Shown: in pieces, positions 1-10,299 of the stretch
How the letters are laid out: each line of letters starts with the position of its first letter
Numbering within the stretch: position 1 is the first letter of the stretch
Origin: Orobanche coerulescens
Lineage: Eukaryota > Streptophyta > Magnoliopsida > Lamiales > Orobanchaceae
Assembly (NCBI GenBank): GCA_033398695.1
Contig: CM065806.1
Span: forward strand, 45,285,001 to 45,349,000
DNA: 64,000 nt
Direction of reading: 5' to 3'
The notes under the pieces: generated by a model
What the model was told of the DNA's origin: nothing
The model's database searches: none
Seen by the model: only the letters and a program-made list of their open reading frames with translations
Program-made: the position numbers and the translations under genes

Positions 1-503
1 ACTTCACCCATGTCTTTGAATTTTCAGATTTTTGACCAAAAAAATATCTTGTGGTTGATTTCACAAGTTGGTCAAAAGTGGACTAATTTTGCATGGCATC
101 TCTTTAAACACGGCGATGAAAACGCCCACTTTGCCCCGTGTTTGTGCGCCGTTTGTGGTGACTCGGCCTCTTCGGAATACGCGCGAGGACACGGCGCTAA
201 ATGCCGGCCGTGTGTGAAACGGCCCAAGACACACCCTTGTTGCGCCGTATGTGAAACGGCCGACGTAACACACCATTTTGCGCCGCTTTTGTATGGTCGT
301 TTGTCTGGAAAAATTCCGTCGTTGGATTTGATCTTGTTTTCCGTTCTTTTTGATGCTTCATGTCAAAGAATCAGAAATAACCATTTTTAGCTCATGTTTG
401 GACATATCTGTAAAATATATATTTTTAATCACAAATCAGTACAATTATGCCCGGAAAAATGAATATTGTGTATATGAATTTTAGATCAATTATGCACCAA
501 TCA
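1..503 (-). repeat. 3' LTR, first ~500 bp (rest off window)
   Basis: This matches 5391-5905 with scattered substitutions and small indels, roughly several percent by eye. The GC-rich block (100-320) differs most. The LTR terminus abuts the polypurine tract at 504. The remaining ~1.6 kb lies left of the window. Confidence 0.8.
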
Positions 504-520
504 AATACCCCACACTTAAA
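504..520 (-). other. Polypurine tract of the LOG-carrying element
   Basis: On the minus strand the sequence before the LTR reads AATTTAAGTGTGGGGTATT. This resembles the AAGTTTGGGGGT tract usual before the 3' LTR of Tat/Athila elements. It primes plus-strand DNA synthesis in this family. Confidence 0.65.
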
Positions 521-2165
521 TTCTTGCTAGTCCCGAGCAAGACTCATTATTAATCACACACAAAATAAAAATTAAAATAAGACACAAAATAAAAAATAAA
601 AAAATAATACACACAAATTTAAGAAAAATAATTATATATAAAGATAAAAAGAGATCAAAATGCCATTAATACACAATAACCAACTTTATACAGTAGATAG
701 AAAATGAATCAAGATTCAAAATAAATCTACTAACGATTTTGAAGTTAAAACACGGTTTTTATTTTTGTAATTCCAAAATGCAAGGTTCCCCCCCTAAAGG
801 TTGATTATTTCTTTCCCACTCGTGACTTCACACGACTCCCTTTAATGGTTGCTCTCGATCACTCGTTTATTTTTCGACTCAATATGAAGAAGAATTTCAT
901 CGGCGTCATCAAATATTGTGATTTTCACAAAATTGAGTGTATTGAAATTCACCGCTAATTAATTCAAATCGCTCATAAACTACATCCCTTTTAGTGATAG
1001 CTTTCACACCGTTATTTGCTAACGTGTAGCTCTTTTCACTAACACAATTTCTATCTCATTATTTTTCTTTCGTAAAAAGGTGATAGCTTTCACACCGTTA
1101 TTTGCTAACGTGTAGCTCTTTTCACCAATTTTTCGAGACGACAGCTACGCACCAACAATGGTTAGTCCTTTATTTTTCGCAAAATTTAAGACTTCCAAAA
1201 TTAGGCATTTATTCTTTGCTCAACACTTCTCCTTTTCGTCATTTATTTTTTTAGGTGATAGCTTTCACACCGTTATTTGCTAACGTGTAGCTCTTTTCAC
1301 CAATGACTCCTTTTTTTTTAGGGAATAGATTTTTGCGTAAAATCATTTTTAGTTAAGCATGAAAAATCAAAAACTCCACAAATTAAGTAAATTTCAGTTT
1401 TATTTTTCATCAACCAATTGATTCTTCTTTTCTCAAGGTAACGAATGACTCGATTTTATATGATAATTACAAGGCTTGGAAAGAGAGATTAAGGCTCAAA
1501 AAAAAAAAAATTTGGAATATACAATTTTTTTTACCGGTTAAAACGATTTTAGAAGTTTGTATATAGCTAATTTATTGGTGTTATGGCCAGATCTAAAAAT
1601 CTCAAAAATCAAAATACTATATATATATATATATACTAAAAAAAAAATTTAAGGCAAATAAAAACACACCAAAATACTAACACACTAAAACATACTACAA
1701 CAAACCACCCCCAAACTTGAAAATAAAACTGTCCTCAGTTTATAAAATAAAAAATAAAAATCAATGCAGAAAAGAATACTCCTGTTAAGAAAGTTGATGT
1801 CCGATCCTAACGCCTTTTAGAATGCAAGAGAATAAATATACGAGGCACACACAAAGAAAATAAAATATACTCGTAAGTATAACATAATTTTTAGATGCGC
1901 ATCAAGAAAGTCCGAAGAGTCGCCTTACGTTGCCATCAAAGTTTTTAAAAAAGCAAAACACGAAATAAAAATTACAAGAATACATAAATCGCGAATAGAT
2001 GCGCGTCAAGAGATCAAGAAGAAACTCCTTAAGCCGCCATCATTTAGCACGATTATTACACACGACAGAAGTAAAAATACAAGAGGTTCGTCATGGGTTA
2101 TCAAAGGGAGAGGAATGAATCCACTTTTCGCTTTTCTCATCAGAAAATCTTCTACCTGCACAATT
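521..2165 (-). other. Non-coding interior of the LOG-carrying element
   Basis: This is AT-rich sequence between the LOG pseudogene and the 3' LTR, with no credible ORF. It holds three copies of a 45-bp repeat (994-1303), poly-A and poly-T runs and a short AT repeat near 1618-1636. Next to the 3' LTR, around 525-540, is a TTGCTCGGGACTAGC-like stretch (minus strand) of the kind seen before polypurine tracts in this group. Confidence 0.6.
994..1303. repeat. Three spaced copies of a ~45-bp repeat
   Basis: Copies begin at about 994, 1079 and 1254. Each contains GATAGCTTTCACACCG followed by TTATTTGCTAACGTGTAGC and CTCTTTTCAC. They are nearly identical although the flanks are not, which suggests a conserved function or recent duplication. 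Each begins with GTGA and ends with TCAC, giving short inverted ends. Confidence 0.85.
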
Positions 2166-2753
2166 TTAGCTAGAGTGGATCTGTTGAGGAACAAATTCAT
2201 TGAGTTTTTGATTAGTTCTTCTCGGTGTGGTTGCAACGACTATGATTCGCTTAGCACGCGAAATAAAGCCCTTTTCGGCAGAGTAGTCGATGAAAGACAA
2301 GAAACCATCAAAGAAACCATTGACATTAAGCACTCCTATTGGTTTTTGATGAACATTTAGCTGGGCTCTGGTAACCACATGAAAAAGTTCCTCAAGGGTG
2401 CCAAAACCACCGGGAAGGGCGATAAAGGCGCCAGAATTATTTATCATGTGAGTTATGCGATCTTGCATATTCACAGATCTAAACTCATCTCCAATAGTTG
2501 ACCCGGTGATTTTACTTTCAGCCAGAGATTTTGGGATTACTCCCAATACTCTTACTCCTTCCATATAGGCAGAAGCAGCAGCTCGTCCCATTAATCCTAG
2601 ACTTCATACTCCGTAAACTACATGAATGCATTTTTCTCCTAAAGTACGACCCAAGTTGTGTGCTGCTTCAGTAAAGCATGCATCTTTTCCATAACTAGCT
2701 CCACCAAAAATGCAGACTGTGCTAAATTTTTTTGTGGAAGATGATGACTCCAT
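2166..2753 (-). pseudogene. LOG: Captured, intronless LOG-type cytokinin riboside 5'-monophosphate phosphoribohydrolase with an in-frame stop
   Basis: From an ATG at 2753 the minus strand reads 195 codons with one internal TGA (2604-2606, codon 50). LOG enzymes release active cytokinin bases from nucleotide precursors. Visible family marks are an N-terminal FGGASYGK segment (CGSSxGK in typical LOGs), YG-V-stop-SLGLMG where LOGs have YGGGSVGLMG, the signature PGGFGTLEE (2391-2414) with its catalytic Glu, and an Arg in MQDRITHM where LOGs usually have MHQRKAEM. The C-terminal part follows the family to the end. Plant LOG genes normally have several introns; this copy has none, so it was probably captured through RNA. 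An ORF starting after the stop (ATG at 2591, 141 aa) keeps the signature but lacks the N-terminal nucleotide-binding part. Function is doubtful. Confidence 0.88.
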
Positions 2754-3063
2754 TTTTGAAAAGAAATTAATTTAGAGAGAAAAAGAGAAAAGTACAAGTT
2801 TGAGGGATGAATAAAAGAAACAAGTGCAATGTTTATTTATAGAAGAAAAAGAAGGTAAAAATTGTTTAACAAGTTTGTGATTGCGTTGATTGCGCTTCAA
2901 CTACTCAATAGAATAATGAATGCATTTATCGCGTATCACATTTTTTATTCAGAAAATCTCACCACACGACAAAAATAAAAGATACTTACGCGTATGTACA
3001 GTAGTTGTGATTGTGGCTCACATCTTCCTCTGATTTTACGTTCAGAAACGGCCTAAACGCCTT

Positions 3064-3615
3064 CTATGAGTCGGGGAGAAGCTTCCCATCCAATTTTCTT
3101 ACAAATTGGCAAACAGGGTCTTTTAACGTCAGATTCCCAAGACGTTGTTCATATTCTGGTTTGAATTTATTCCACAAACATTGAATTCCATAATATACAA
3201 GTCCACTAGGATGCGTGTCAAGAGAAATTTCGATATTATCTAAATTCTCCTTATTCAGACCATCATTAATGAACTGAATTTTATCTTCTCTGTTTGTAGA
3301 TGGAATTCCTAAAGATCGACATTTTGCATTACAGTTCCATCTAGCACATTTATAGCAAACGGCTAGAATCTTTGCTCGTCGTTTCTTGGCATATGAACTT
3401 TTTCCAAGCCCTGGTAAGAATCTAGTTGGTGTTTCTGTGAATTCACCTTCTATTCTTACTTTGGCTTCGATAATGAATCTTATGTCAAAAGGTATGCTTT
3501 TATTCGTAAGCAACCTCATCCTTTCAAGCCTTGTCTTGTAAATTTTTAAAATTGCATTTTTGCTTAGAAAGGGAAATCTTTTTTCAATTTTAAACAATGT
3601 TTCATCCATGACCAA
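3064..3615 (-). CDS. 183-aa ORF of unknown function, first ORF after the primer site
   Basis: This uninterrupted ORF starts about 140 bases after the tRNA-Asp primer site and precedes the LOG copy, so it occupies the place of gag. I do not recognise the family. The protein is basic in its middle (SSYAKKRRAKILAVC) and has a cysteine cluster CYKCARWNCNAKC (spacing C-2-C-4-C-3-C) that could bind zinc. It resembles but does not match a CCHC knuckle. The C-terminal third contains PSGLVYYGIQCLWNKF. It could be an element-specific ORF like the extra ORF of Ogre/Tat elements, or a second captured host sequence. The intact frame next to a broken LOG copy suggests it may have been maintained longer. 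Confidence 0.5.
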   Translation of the reverse strand: MVMDETLFKIEKRFPFLSKNAILKIYKTRLERMRLLTNKSIPFDIRFIIEAKVRIEGEFTETPTRFLPGLGKSSYAKKRRAKILAVCYKCARWNCNAKCRSLGIPSTNREDKIQFINDGLNKENLDNIEISLDTHPSGLVYYGIQCLWNKFKPEYEQRLGNLTLKDPVCQFVRKLDGKLLPDS

Positions 3616-3754
3616 AAAAATTAAAATGAAAACGATAAAATATCTACAAATATCATTGTTTGTGGGAAACGAAAAATCCGACTTTAATAGTCACGAGTAC
3701 CGTTATCCGCCACTTGACCTATTTAAAAATTATATTTGGCCTAAAACAATCCTC

Positions 3755-3766
3755 GCAACGGCGCCA
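3755..3766 (-). other. Primer-binding site, tRNA-Asp
   Basis: The minus strand reads TGGCGCCGTTGC, complementary to the 3' end of plant tRNA-Asp (ending CAACGGCGCCA). This primer is typical of Tat/Athila elements. It lies 5 bases inside the inferred LTR end, with the usual AAATTT spacer. Confidence 0.85.
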
Positions 3767-4009
3767 AAATTTGATCGGCCAAAAACTTATCCTAAAAATA
3801 GGAGTTCTTGAGTCGCTCGCAAATATATACGAGGTAGAAGTAGTTTGTGGTAAGTTCTACCAAGGTCTTTTCTCTCGAGGATTGTCCAACAGGGCTTCGT
3901 ATAATTTTTTATTATAGATTGCGAGAAATAAATACTAAAATATTAAAAAAGATATTTTTGGGTTTTTTAAAAATTAACTAAATTAAAATGCACTATATTT
4001 TAAACTAAA

Positions 4010-4268
4010 CTATTTTTAATAAGACTATTTTAATAAGACTATTTTTAACAAGACTATTTATACTAGACTATTTATATTAAGACTATTTATACTAGACTAT
4101 TTATATTAAGACTATTTATACTAGACTATTTATACTAGACTATTTATACTAGACTATTTATATTAAGACTATTTTTAACTAGACTATTTATATTAAGACT
4201 ATTTTTTTTAAGACTATTTATATAAGACTATTTATATAAGACTATTTATACTAGACTATTTTTAACTA
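4010..4268. repeat. AT-rich tandem array, unit ~12-14 bp
   Basis: About 18 repeats of AGACTATTTATA, with TTA/CTAG variants between them, lie inside the 5' LTR downstream of its TATA box. Unit length varies by a base or two. Confidence 0.85.
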
Positions 4269-4395
4269 GTGAAAATGAATAGAATTAAAATGAGTTGGGA
4301 ATTTATAAAATCTAGGGGAATACGGGTTCATTAAATTAGGTATTTAATTAAGTATAGGAATTGATTTATATGGATATAAAAGAAAAAATGAATAT

Positions 4396-4845
4396 TTATC
4401 GAGTAATCAACTTTTCACCTCCGTACTTTCGTAATCCAAGATGTCTTAATCGCTGTCACTTTTTTAAGATGTTGATAACAAGATTAACACTTGATAGATT
4501 GAAAAGATGTGTTTCCAATACACTTAACAATCAATCAAGGAGGTTTCACTAGTACAAATAGGATATGATCAATCTCTATTTAAACCAATTAGTCCTTTCA
4601 TTTCTCTAACTTGACTATTTTTAGGATAAACGATCGTTCATCGAGTAATCAACTTTTCACCTCCGTACTTTCGTAATCAAAGATGTCTTAACCACTTTCG
4701 CAATCTTAAGATGTTGATAACAAGATTAACATTTGATAGATTGAAAAGATATGTTTCCAATTCACTCAACAATCAATCAAGAAGGTTTCATTAGTAAAAA
4801 TAGGATATGATCAATCTCTATTTAAACCAATTAGTCCTAAAAATA
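4396..4845. repeat. Tandem duplication of ~210-240 bp inside the LTR
   Basis: Copy one is about 4396-4600 and copy two about 4637-4845. Both contain CGAGTAATCAACTTTTCACC, AAGATGTTGATAACAAG and GGATATGATCAATCTC in the same order, with a few percent divergence. Confidence 0.85.
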
Positions 4846-5311
4846 GTTTAAATCAATCAAATACTCAATATATAAACTAATAGAAATTTCCCGTCCCCTA
4901 GGAAGAAAGATTAGCTACTCATTGGTTTATACATACTAAAATTATAATAGAAATAATTGATATATATAATATATATAGAAACTTTTAATTACTAGAACTT
5001 AATGGCAATAGATAAAACTTACTTGAATATGATGAATCAAAGTGCAAGAAACAAACTTCAAAATATAACTTCAAACTTGTTTAAAGGTTACAAGCTTACA
5101 AAATTTGAAAGTAAAATACTAAGTGCTTATTGATCAAGCACTTTTCAATTACAAACTAAATGAAAGAAAAACTTCAAACCAAAAATAAAATACAAACTAA
5201 AATTGAAAGTTCTAAGGAAAATATATTGCTAAAGGAAAGGAGTATTTCTTAGCAAGAAGTTGAGGATTTCTTGGTAAGAATGTGTGTTATTTTGCAATGG
5301 GTGAACATGTC

Positions 5312-5321
5312 CTTTTATAGG
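5312..5321 (-). promoter_or_regulatory. TATA box of the LOG-carrying element
   Basis: The minus strand reads CCTATAAAAGG within the 5' LTR, downstream of the GC-rich block at 5500-5690. Transcription would run leftward through the primer site to the 183-aa ORF and the LOG copy. Confidence 0.6.
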
Positions 5322-5993
5322 TGATTTTCAAGAATACAATTGATTATTTAATTCAAAATATCTATTGTAATATCATTTTTTTAATTCTTTGTTCACACTT
5401 CACCCATGTCTTTGAATTTTCAGATTTTTGACCAAAAAAATATCTTGTGGTTGATTTCACAAGTTGGTCAAAAGTGGACTAATTTTGCATGGCATCTGCT
5501 GAAACACGGCGATGAAAAACGGCCCAGTTTGCCCCGTGTTTGTGCGCCTTTTTGTGGTGACTCGGTCTCTTCCGGAATACGCGCGAGGACACGGCGCTAA
5601 ATGCCGGCCGTGTGTGAAATGGCCCAAGACACGGCCCTTGTTGCGCCGTACGTGAAACGGCCGACAGAACACAGTCCATTTTGCGCCGTTTTGTATGGTC
5701 GTTTGTCCTGGAAAAATTCCCGTCGTTGGATTTGATCTTGTTTTCCGTTCTTTTTGATGCTTCATGTCGAATCAGAAAATAACCATTTTTAGCTCATGTT
5801 TGGACATATCTGTAAAATATATATTTTTAATCACAAATCAGTACAATTATGCCCGGAAAAATGAATATTTTGTATATGAATTTTAGATCAATTATGCACC
5901 AATCAATACTCAAAGCTCAGAGTAAAAAATTTTTATGTAGTGTGATTTCAAATATTTGATTTTGTTGTATGTGTAGTTGTGTACTAAGAATTA

Positions 5994-6284
5994 TTGTATT
6001 TTATGAAACAGGGCCTATTTAAAAACACTAAAAACACTCCAGTTATACTGGATGGTGATGATGTGCCACTTCCCACTCAACCAAGTCAACCAAGTGACCC
6101 AAGCCAGCCCCACATGAATAATGATGATTTAGAGATTTCTGAGAAGACAAGTAAAAAAGTAGATGAAAATGAGGTTATTTCAGAAGAAGATGAAGTTCAT
6201 TTAGATGTTCATGGAGCTGAAGCTGATATAGAAGTTCATTTAAAGAAATTTAAGTTAATCTTAGATATTATTTTTTTGGTGTGA
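5994..6284 (+). CDS. Orphan acidic exon, unknown
   Basis: A 96-codon ORF. A likely splice acceptor (TTTTATGAAACAG) lies at its start, so the coding exon may begin at the following GGC rather than at the upstream ATG. The protein is acidic, with a P/S/Q-rich stretch (PTQPSQPSDPSQP) and an EENEV/EDEVHLDVH-like tail. No family is recognised. The LOG-carrying element ends at 5905 just upstream, so the 5' exons may have been separated by that insertion. It could equally be chance. Confidence 0.25.
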   Translation: MYFMKQGLFKNTKNTPVILDGDDVPLPTQPSQPSDPSQPHMNNDDLEISEKTSKKVDENEVISEEDEVHLDVHGAEADIEVHLKKFKLILDIIFLV

Positions 6285-6674
6285 TGGTGATGAATTATAG
6301 TTGTTATGGTCACAGTGATACTTGTTTTGGTCTAATGATAAACTAAGGGGTAACTTTTGTTATGTAAAGTTATATACTTTTGGTGTAAACTATTGCTCTC
6401 TAAATTGCGCTATTTTGTTATGGTTAATGTTTGCCTCCATATTCACCTTTATTTCAAAAGTTATGCATTTTGATTACATCATTGAACAATTAAATTTCAA
6501 TTCAAAGATAAAGAAAATAGAGACAAAATTATGCATTTCATTTCAACTTATAATCAGAATAATAAATCAATACATAGTCCATAGAGGATCAAAATATCAG
6601 CATTTGATTGTTGCTAGATAGTCACAAATATAAAAATACATAAGCAATTTAAGCTTAATGGTAGGTACATCCCC
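6285..6674. other. AT-rich spacer
   Basis: No convincing gene, repeat or terminal inverted repeat is seen between the orphan exon and the 3' end of the MULE transposase. The outer end of the MULE should lie here or further left but could not be identified. Confidence 0.5.
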
Positions 6675-8887
6675 TCATGTCATGGTCATCATTATGACAA
6701 ATGCTACATCTCTTCTTTTGCCGGCGCATTTGCCTCGTTTGTTATCCATTTCTTGAGTTTCTTCTAGAGGGATATTCAAATCCACACCACTTATGATAAT
6801 GAATGCTTTGCAAGATTTTCTATTGTGGCCAAATTTTCCCTTACACCTAACGCACACCTGAGGCCGTCTACCTGTGGCCAAATTATCAATAGCGGCCCGT
6901 GCACGACTCATCCTTGGTCGGCCGAATTTTCGTACCTCTTCTAGAGGTAAGAAAATTATGGATGAGATCTCTGGTGAGACATTCCACTCATTAGGATGTG
7001 GGATAGGATTAATATGCTCCTTATAAGTCTCTCTAAGGCCTTGTTGTTTGAAATAACGACTAACGAACTCATACACAGACAAACCATTACCAGCGCGCCT
7101 GTTACAATAAGCAATTATGCCACTTACATAGACAAAAACATTGAATGATATGCACATTAGAGCAAAATAATTACCTTATAGTGGCAAAAACATGACGACA
7201 TGGAATATGATCCAAATCAAACTCCCGACAACAACATATCCAGGTTTGAAGGTCGACCTCATAAGAAACTTTGTTTTCTTCAACTTTATAAACATGTGGG
7301 GTGGTAGCTCGAACAGTAAGAGTCAGGATGGCTTTCACAGAGTTAGAGAGCTTTTCAAAAGTGTGCACTGTCAATGCATGGTCACTTGATGCAACTTCTC
7401 CCCGCTTCTCATCGAACCAATTCTCTAAAATTAGGCGAAATATCTCAAGTAACAGGCAAACTGGTAAACGCCTCACTCATAACATATAATTATTAAAGCA
7501 TTCAACAACATTGGATTTCAAGAAGTTGTAGCGTTGTACTGAACACTTCGACCTATCCAACCTCTCTAGCCCAATTTCAGAAAGGCGCCTATGAGCACCA
7601 CTAGGGCTTTCAATATGTAGTTTCGGAAAGTAGTTTTCAAAAACTTCTTCACGATGCGTGTAGGCTGCAGTTCTAAAGATTCCTATAGCATGAGCACCGT
7701 AGGAGGTCAGATTTTTTTCAAGATGGTGATAGCATAACCCGTGGAATGCATCCGGATATACGACTCGAACAGCATTCTGAATGCTCTAATGTTGGTCACT
7801 CACAATCAGTAAATCTTCCTTAGGATTGTAGCATCTGCGCAGGTTATACAGAAAATAAGTCCACGACTCGTCGTTCTCTATCGGACCGAGACCAACTGCA
7901 AGAGGAAACACTTGCTCGTTCCCATCAAATGTGACGGCCGCAAATAAAGTTCCATATTCTTTCCCTTCAGGTGGGTCCCATCAACTATAATCACCGATCG
8001 AAGGCACGTATAAAATGCCCTAATACTATGTCTGAGTGCAACGAACATGTGGCAAAGCACTACCTCACGAGTCGTCTGCAAATCATAAATCATCCCTGGA
8101 TTACACTGTTTCAACAAATACAGATAAGATGGGAGCCTCTGATACAACTCATCAAAGCCGCCGTATGTATTCTCTATTGCTATATTCCTCGTCCGGAGAG
8201 CAAAATTGTATAGCATGTCGATGATGTACTCCCTACGCATCTCTGCAATCATCTCCTTCGGCCTCAAAGTGACCCCCTCACCGGTCAATCTTTTAGCAAA
8301 ATAATGGGCGACAACCTCAAAAGTGACCGACTATGCGGCAACACGGTTCAAGTCAGGATGACAGCTGTTATCCAAGGTCAAATTAGTAATTCTCCAAATG
8401 GTTGCATCCTCAATAGCACACAACTTAAACTGACAATTGTTTCTCCTACTCTTACAGAGAAATACTATACGTTTATCAGCGGAACGATCAGTGGTACACT
8501 GTAACATGTTTTCCAAATGATACATTCGTAAAGTTATCCTCAACTCTGTCTTGGACCGAAAGGTGGACCCCACCTCTAGCCGACCGGTGTCAGGTGGAGG
8601 CTGCTCGACCCAACCCAAAGTCCCAGCACTATCGGGATTCAGAAATGGAATGATCCAATTACGCATTGAACATTGAGGCTCATGCTCGCTCGCATATTGA
8701 TGGTCGAATGAGAAGTTTCGACGACTCATAATCCTATCTATTTGGGCATGTTGGCAAACCCAAGTAAGAAACTCCACAGATAGTGACTCAAGCAAGTCTT
8801 TACAACAATCTTCATCTTCGGATGTATGCACCTCCTCACCTTCCTCATCTTCCTTGTCTTCCTCATCTTCCTCGTATTGATATTATG
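6675..8887 (-). pseudogene. MULE (Mutator-like) transposase, middle and C-terminal part
   Basis: Read from 8887 leftward. An acidic stretch (EEDEEDKEDEEGEE) is followed by the plant MuDR DNA-binding region (8331-8831; FRSKTELRITLRMY, then Cys pairs and a CHPD end). The transposase core at 7878-8288 contains IIVDGTHLKGK, with the first catalytic Asp. A frameshifted stretch at 7480-7880 contains VSDQH and HGLCYHHLEKNL-like sequence. A SWIM zinc finger follows (CCCREFDLDHIPCRH, 7171-7476), then a C-terminal zinc knuckle (CVRCKGKFGHNRKSC, 6675-7157). Several frame changes and stops show it is dead. The first coding part lies at 52787-53135; the 44-kb Gypsy C nest separates them. Confidence 0.85.
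8883..8887. other. Left target-site duplication of Gypsy C (TTATG)
   Basis: TTATG directly precedes TGTAACACCCCC here and directly follows the LTR end ATATTACA at 52781 (right copy 52782-52786). Removing the element joins one open MULE frame. Confidence 0.85.
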
Positions 8888-9071
8888 TGTAACACCCCCA
8901 AGACGTTCAGGGCATATTACAGCGCCATGAACCTACCCCTTTGAGTCCACCAGGCTAATACACATCTCAACCACCCGAGACCAACGGCAGACACTACGAA
9001 ACAAAACATACCGACACTTAATAAGGGTGAACGATATTAAACAGACTGTTCCCAAACAACATTACTCAACA
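8888..9071 (-). repeat. 3' LTR of Gypsy C, outer piece
   Basis: It starts TGTAACACCCCCAAGACG. Its first ~80 bases resemble the ends of the LARD LTRs (GGG-ATATTACA-GC-CC, then CCACCAGGCTAA). It is cut at 9071 by the CACTA-1 terminus. Assignment to Gypsy C rests on the TSD and orientation, because the matching part of the other LTR is deleted. Confidence 0.7.
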
Positions 9072-9470
9072 CACTACAAAAAATACAGCATTTACCGACG
9101 CTGTTTACCGATGCCAGTAAACGTCGTTGGTATTTTTAACATTTAACGATGCCGTTACCGACCCCCGTGGATTTGGACGATCCCCGACGACTTTAACGAC
9201 GCCATATCACGAGTGTCTTCCCACGAAATTTGCCGACGTCATTACCGACGACTTTCACCGTCGGAAATTCGCCGACGGCGCCTCGGCCGTCGTTAAATGT
9301 CATGATTATTTTACACAATTATGTGACTCACCTGAATTAACGACGCCATTCTCGCCGTCAGTATTTGGAAAATTTAACAACGCCTTTACCGACGCTAAGC
9401 TATCTGTCAAAATTAACAAGGCCATTACTGACGGCCCGTTGGCGTCGGTAAATTTTAATACATACTCTGC
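9072..9470 (+). repeat. CACTA-1 left terminus and subterminal repeat region
   Basis: CACTACAAAAAAT is the conserved CACTA end. About 25 short motifs around ACCGACG / CGTCGGTA / TTAACGACGCC in both orientations fill the next 400 bases. They are the expected binding sites for the element's accessory transposase protein. Confidence 0.85.
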
Positions 9471-9599
9471 ACCAGAAACCCATTGTGCTGTTCTAGTTTA
9501 CTCCTGAAAAATGCCTCTCTCTCCGGCGACCTAAAATCCCCCCAAATCTATCTGCTGTCGTCGATCGGAGCAAGATTCTACTCGGCATCCATCTGGGTG

Positions 9600-9609
9600 A
9601 GTCTCTCTC

Positions 9610-9644
<35 letters not shown>

Positions 9645-9646
9645 AT
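9600..9646. repeat. CT microsatellite
   Basis: A run of TC dinucleotides with one interruption (CCC). Confidence 0.95.
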
Positions 9647-10299
9647 TTTCATGCTACCATTCAGAAGAAAATGGTTTTATGTAATCTTGTTAGCGATTTG
9701 TGACTTTCTCTTTCTAGATTTGTGACTTCACTGAAAGTTTTCGGCCGTACAACTCTTCTTCCTTAGCAGTGACATCGAGATGCTCCGCCCCAGGTGCAAC
9801 TGTTTTCTCCTTTCTCAATTTTATCATCTCTATGCGGCCGTACAACTCTTCTATATTTTTTGGGGTGTATGTTTCGTTTATTTTTGCTTTTGCCGCCATG
9901 TCCGCTTTATCATTTACCAGGTTTTCATTTATATAAGTGATCTTTCTGACGCGTTGTTGTTCCTTTTCATCTGACGCCCCCAAATGTTGCTTTTGTTCTA
10001 TTTTGTTATGGTATCACTGTCAACCATTCTTGGTTCTTTCTTAAGAAGTGCTTTGTGTTTATTGTTTTGGCCAGCAAGTGTCCTGTAGTGCCAGAGTTCC
10101 AAATGCAGCAAAAAAAAAGTGTGTTACTGGCTTACTGCGCATTAAACTGTAGTTCCTAGACAACTTTTTAACTTTTGTTTAGGACACTGAGCAACAAAAC
10201 ATTATGCATCAAATTGGATGTCAACATGCAACCTTCTGTGTTATATGCATAGCCACATAAAAAACAAATGCACAAACCTCATTCCATTTCAATTCCTCA

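Larger units (their letters stand above)
1..5905 (-). mobile_element. Non-autonomous Tat/Athila-type Ty3/gypsy LTR element carrying a LOG gene (left end off window)
   Basis: Two direct repeats, 1-503 and 5391-5905, match almost base for base and end in the same sequence. On the minus strand each starts TGATTGGTGCATAATTG. A polypurine-like AAGTGTGGGGTA precedes the left copy, and a tRNA-Asp primer site (TGGCGCCGTTGC) lies at 3755-3766. The element is therefore read right to left: 5' LTR 3772-5905, interior 504-3766, 3' LTR 503 to beyond the window. The interior is only about 3.3 kb and has no gag, protease, RT or integrase. It holds a 183-aa ORF and a LOG pseudogene. Family naming rests on the primer site and the polypurine context; that it depends on a helper element is inference. 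The 5 bases after the right end are ATACT, but the matching flank is outside the window. Confidence 0.8.
3772..5905 (-). repeat. 5' LTR of the LOG-carrying element (~2.1 kb)
   Basis: On the minus strand it begins TGATTGGTGC at 5905 and is placed to end at ..CCGATCA at 3772, just before the primer site. It contains a GC-rich block (5500-5690), a TATA box (5312-5321), a ~240-bp tandem duplication (4396-4845) and a short-period AT-rich array (4010-4268). The left boundary is inferred from the primer site because the other LTR is cut by the window edge. Confidence 0.7.

Noticed and set aside
10..390. 126-aa plus-strand ORF in the left LTR
   Set aside because: The matching ORF in the other LTR (5406-5600) is frameshifted, the strand is opposite to the element, and there is no recognisable domain.
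7192..8504. Plus-strand ORFs across the MULE region
   Set aside because: These are shadows of the minus-strand transposase with its SWIM and core motifs.
9714..9983. 89-aa minus-strand ORF with two EELYGR motifs
   Set aside because: No family recognised. The repeated motif comes from a duplicated CGGCCGTACAACTCTTCT DNA word, so it is probably not a gene.
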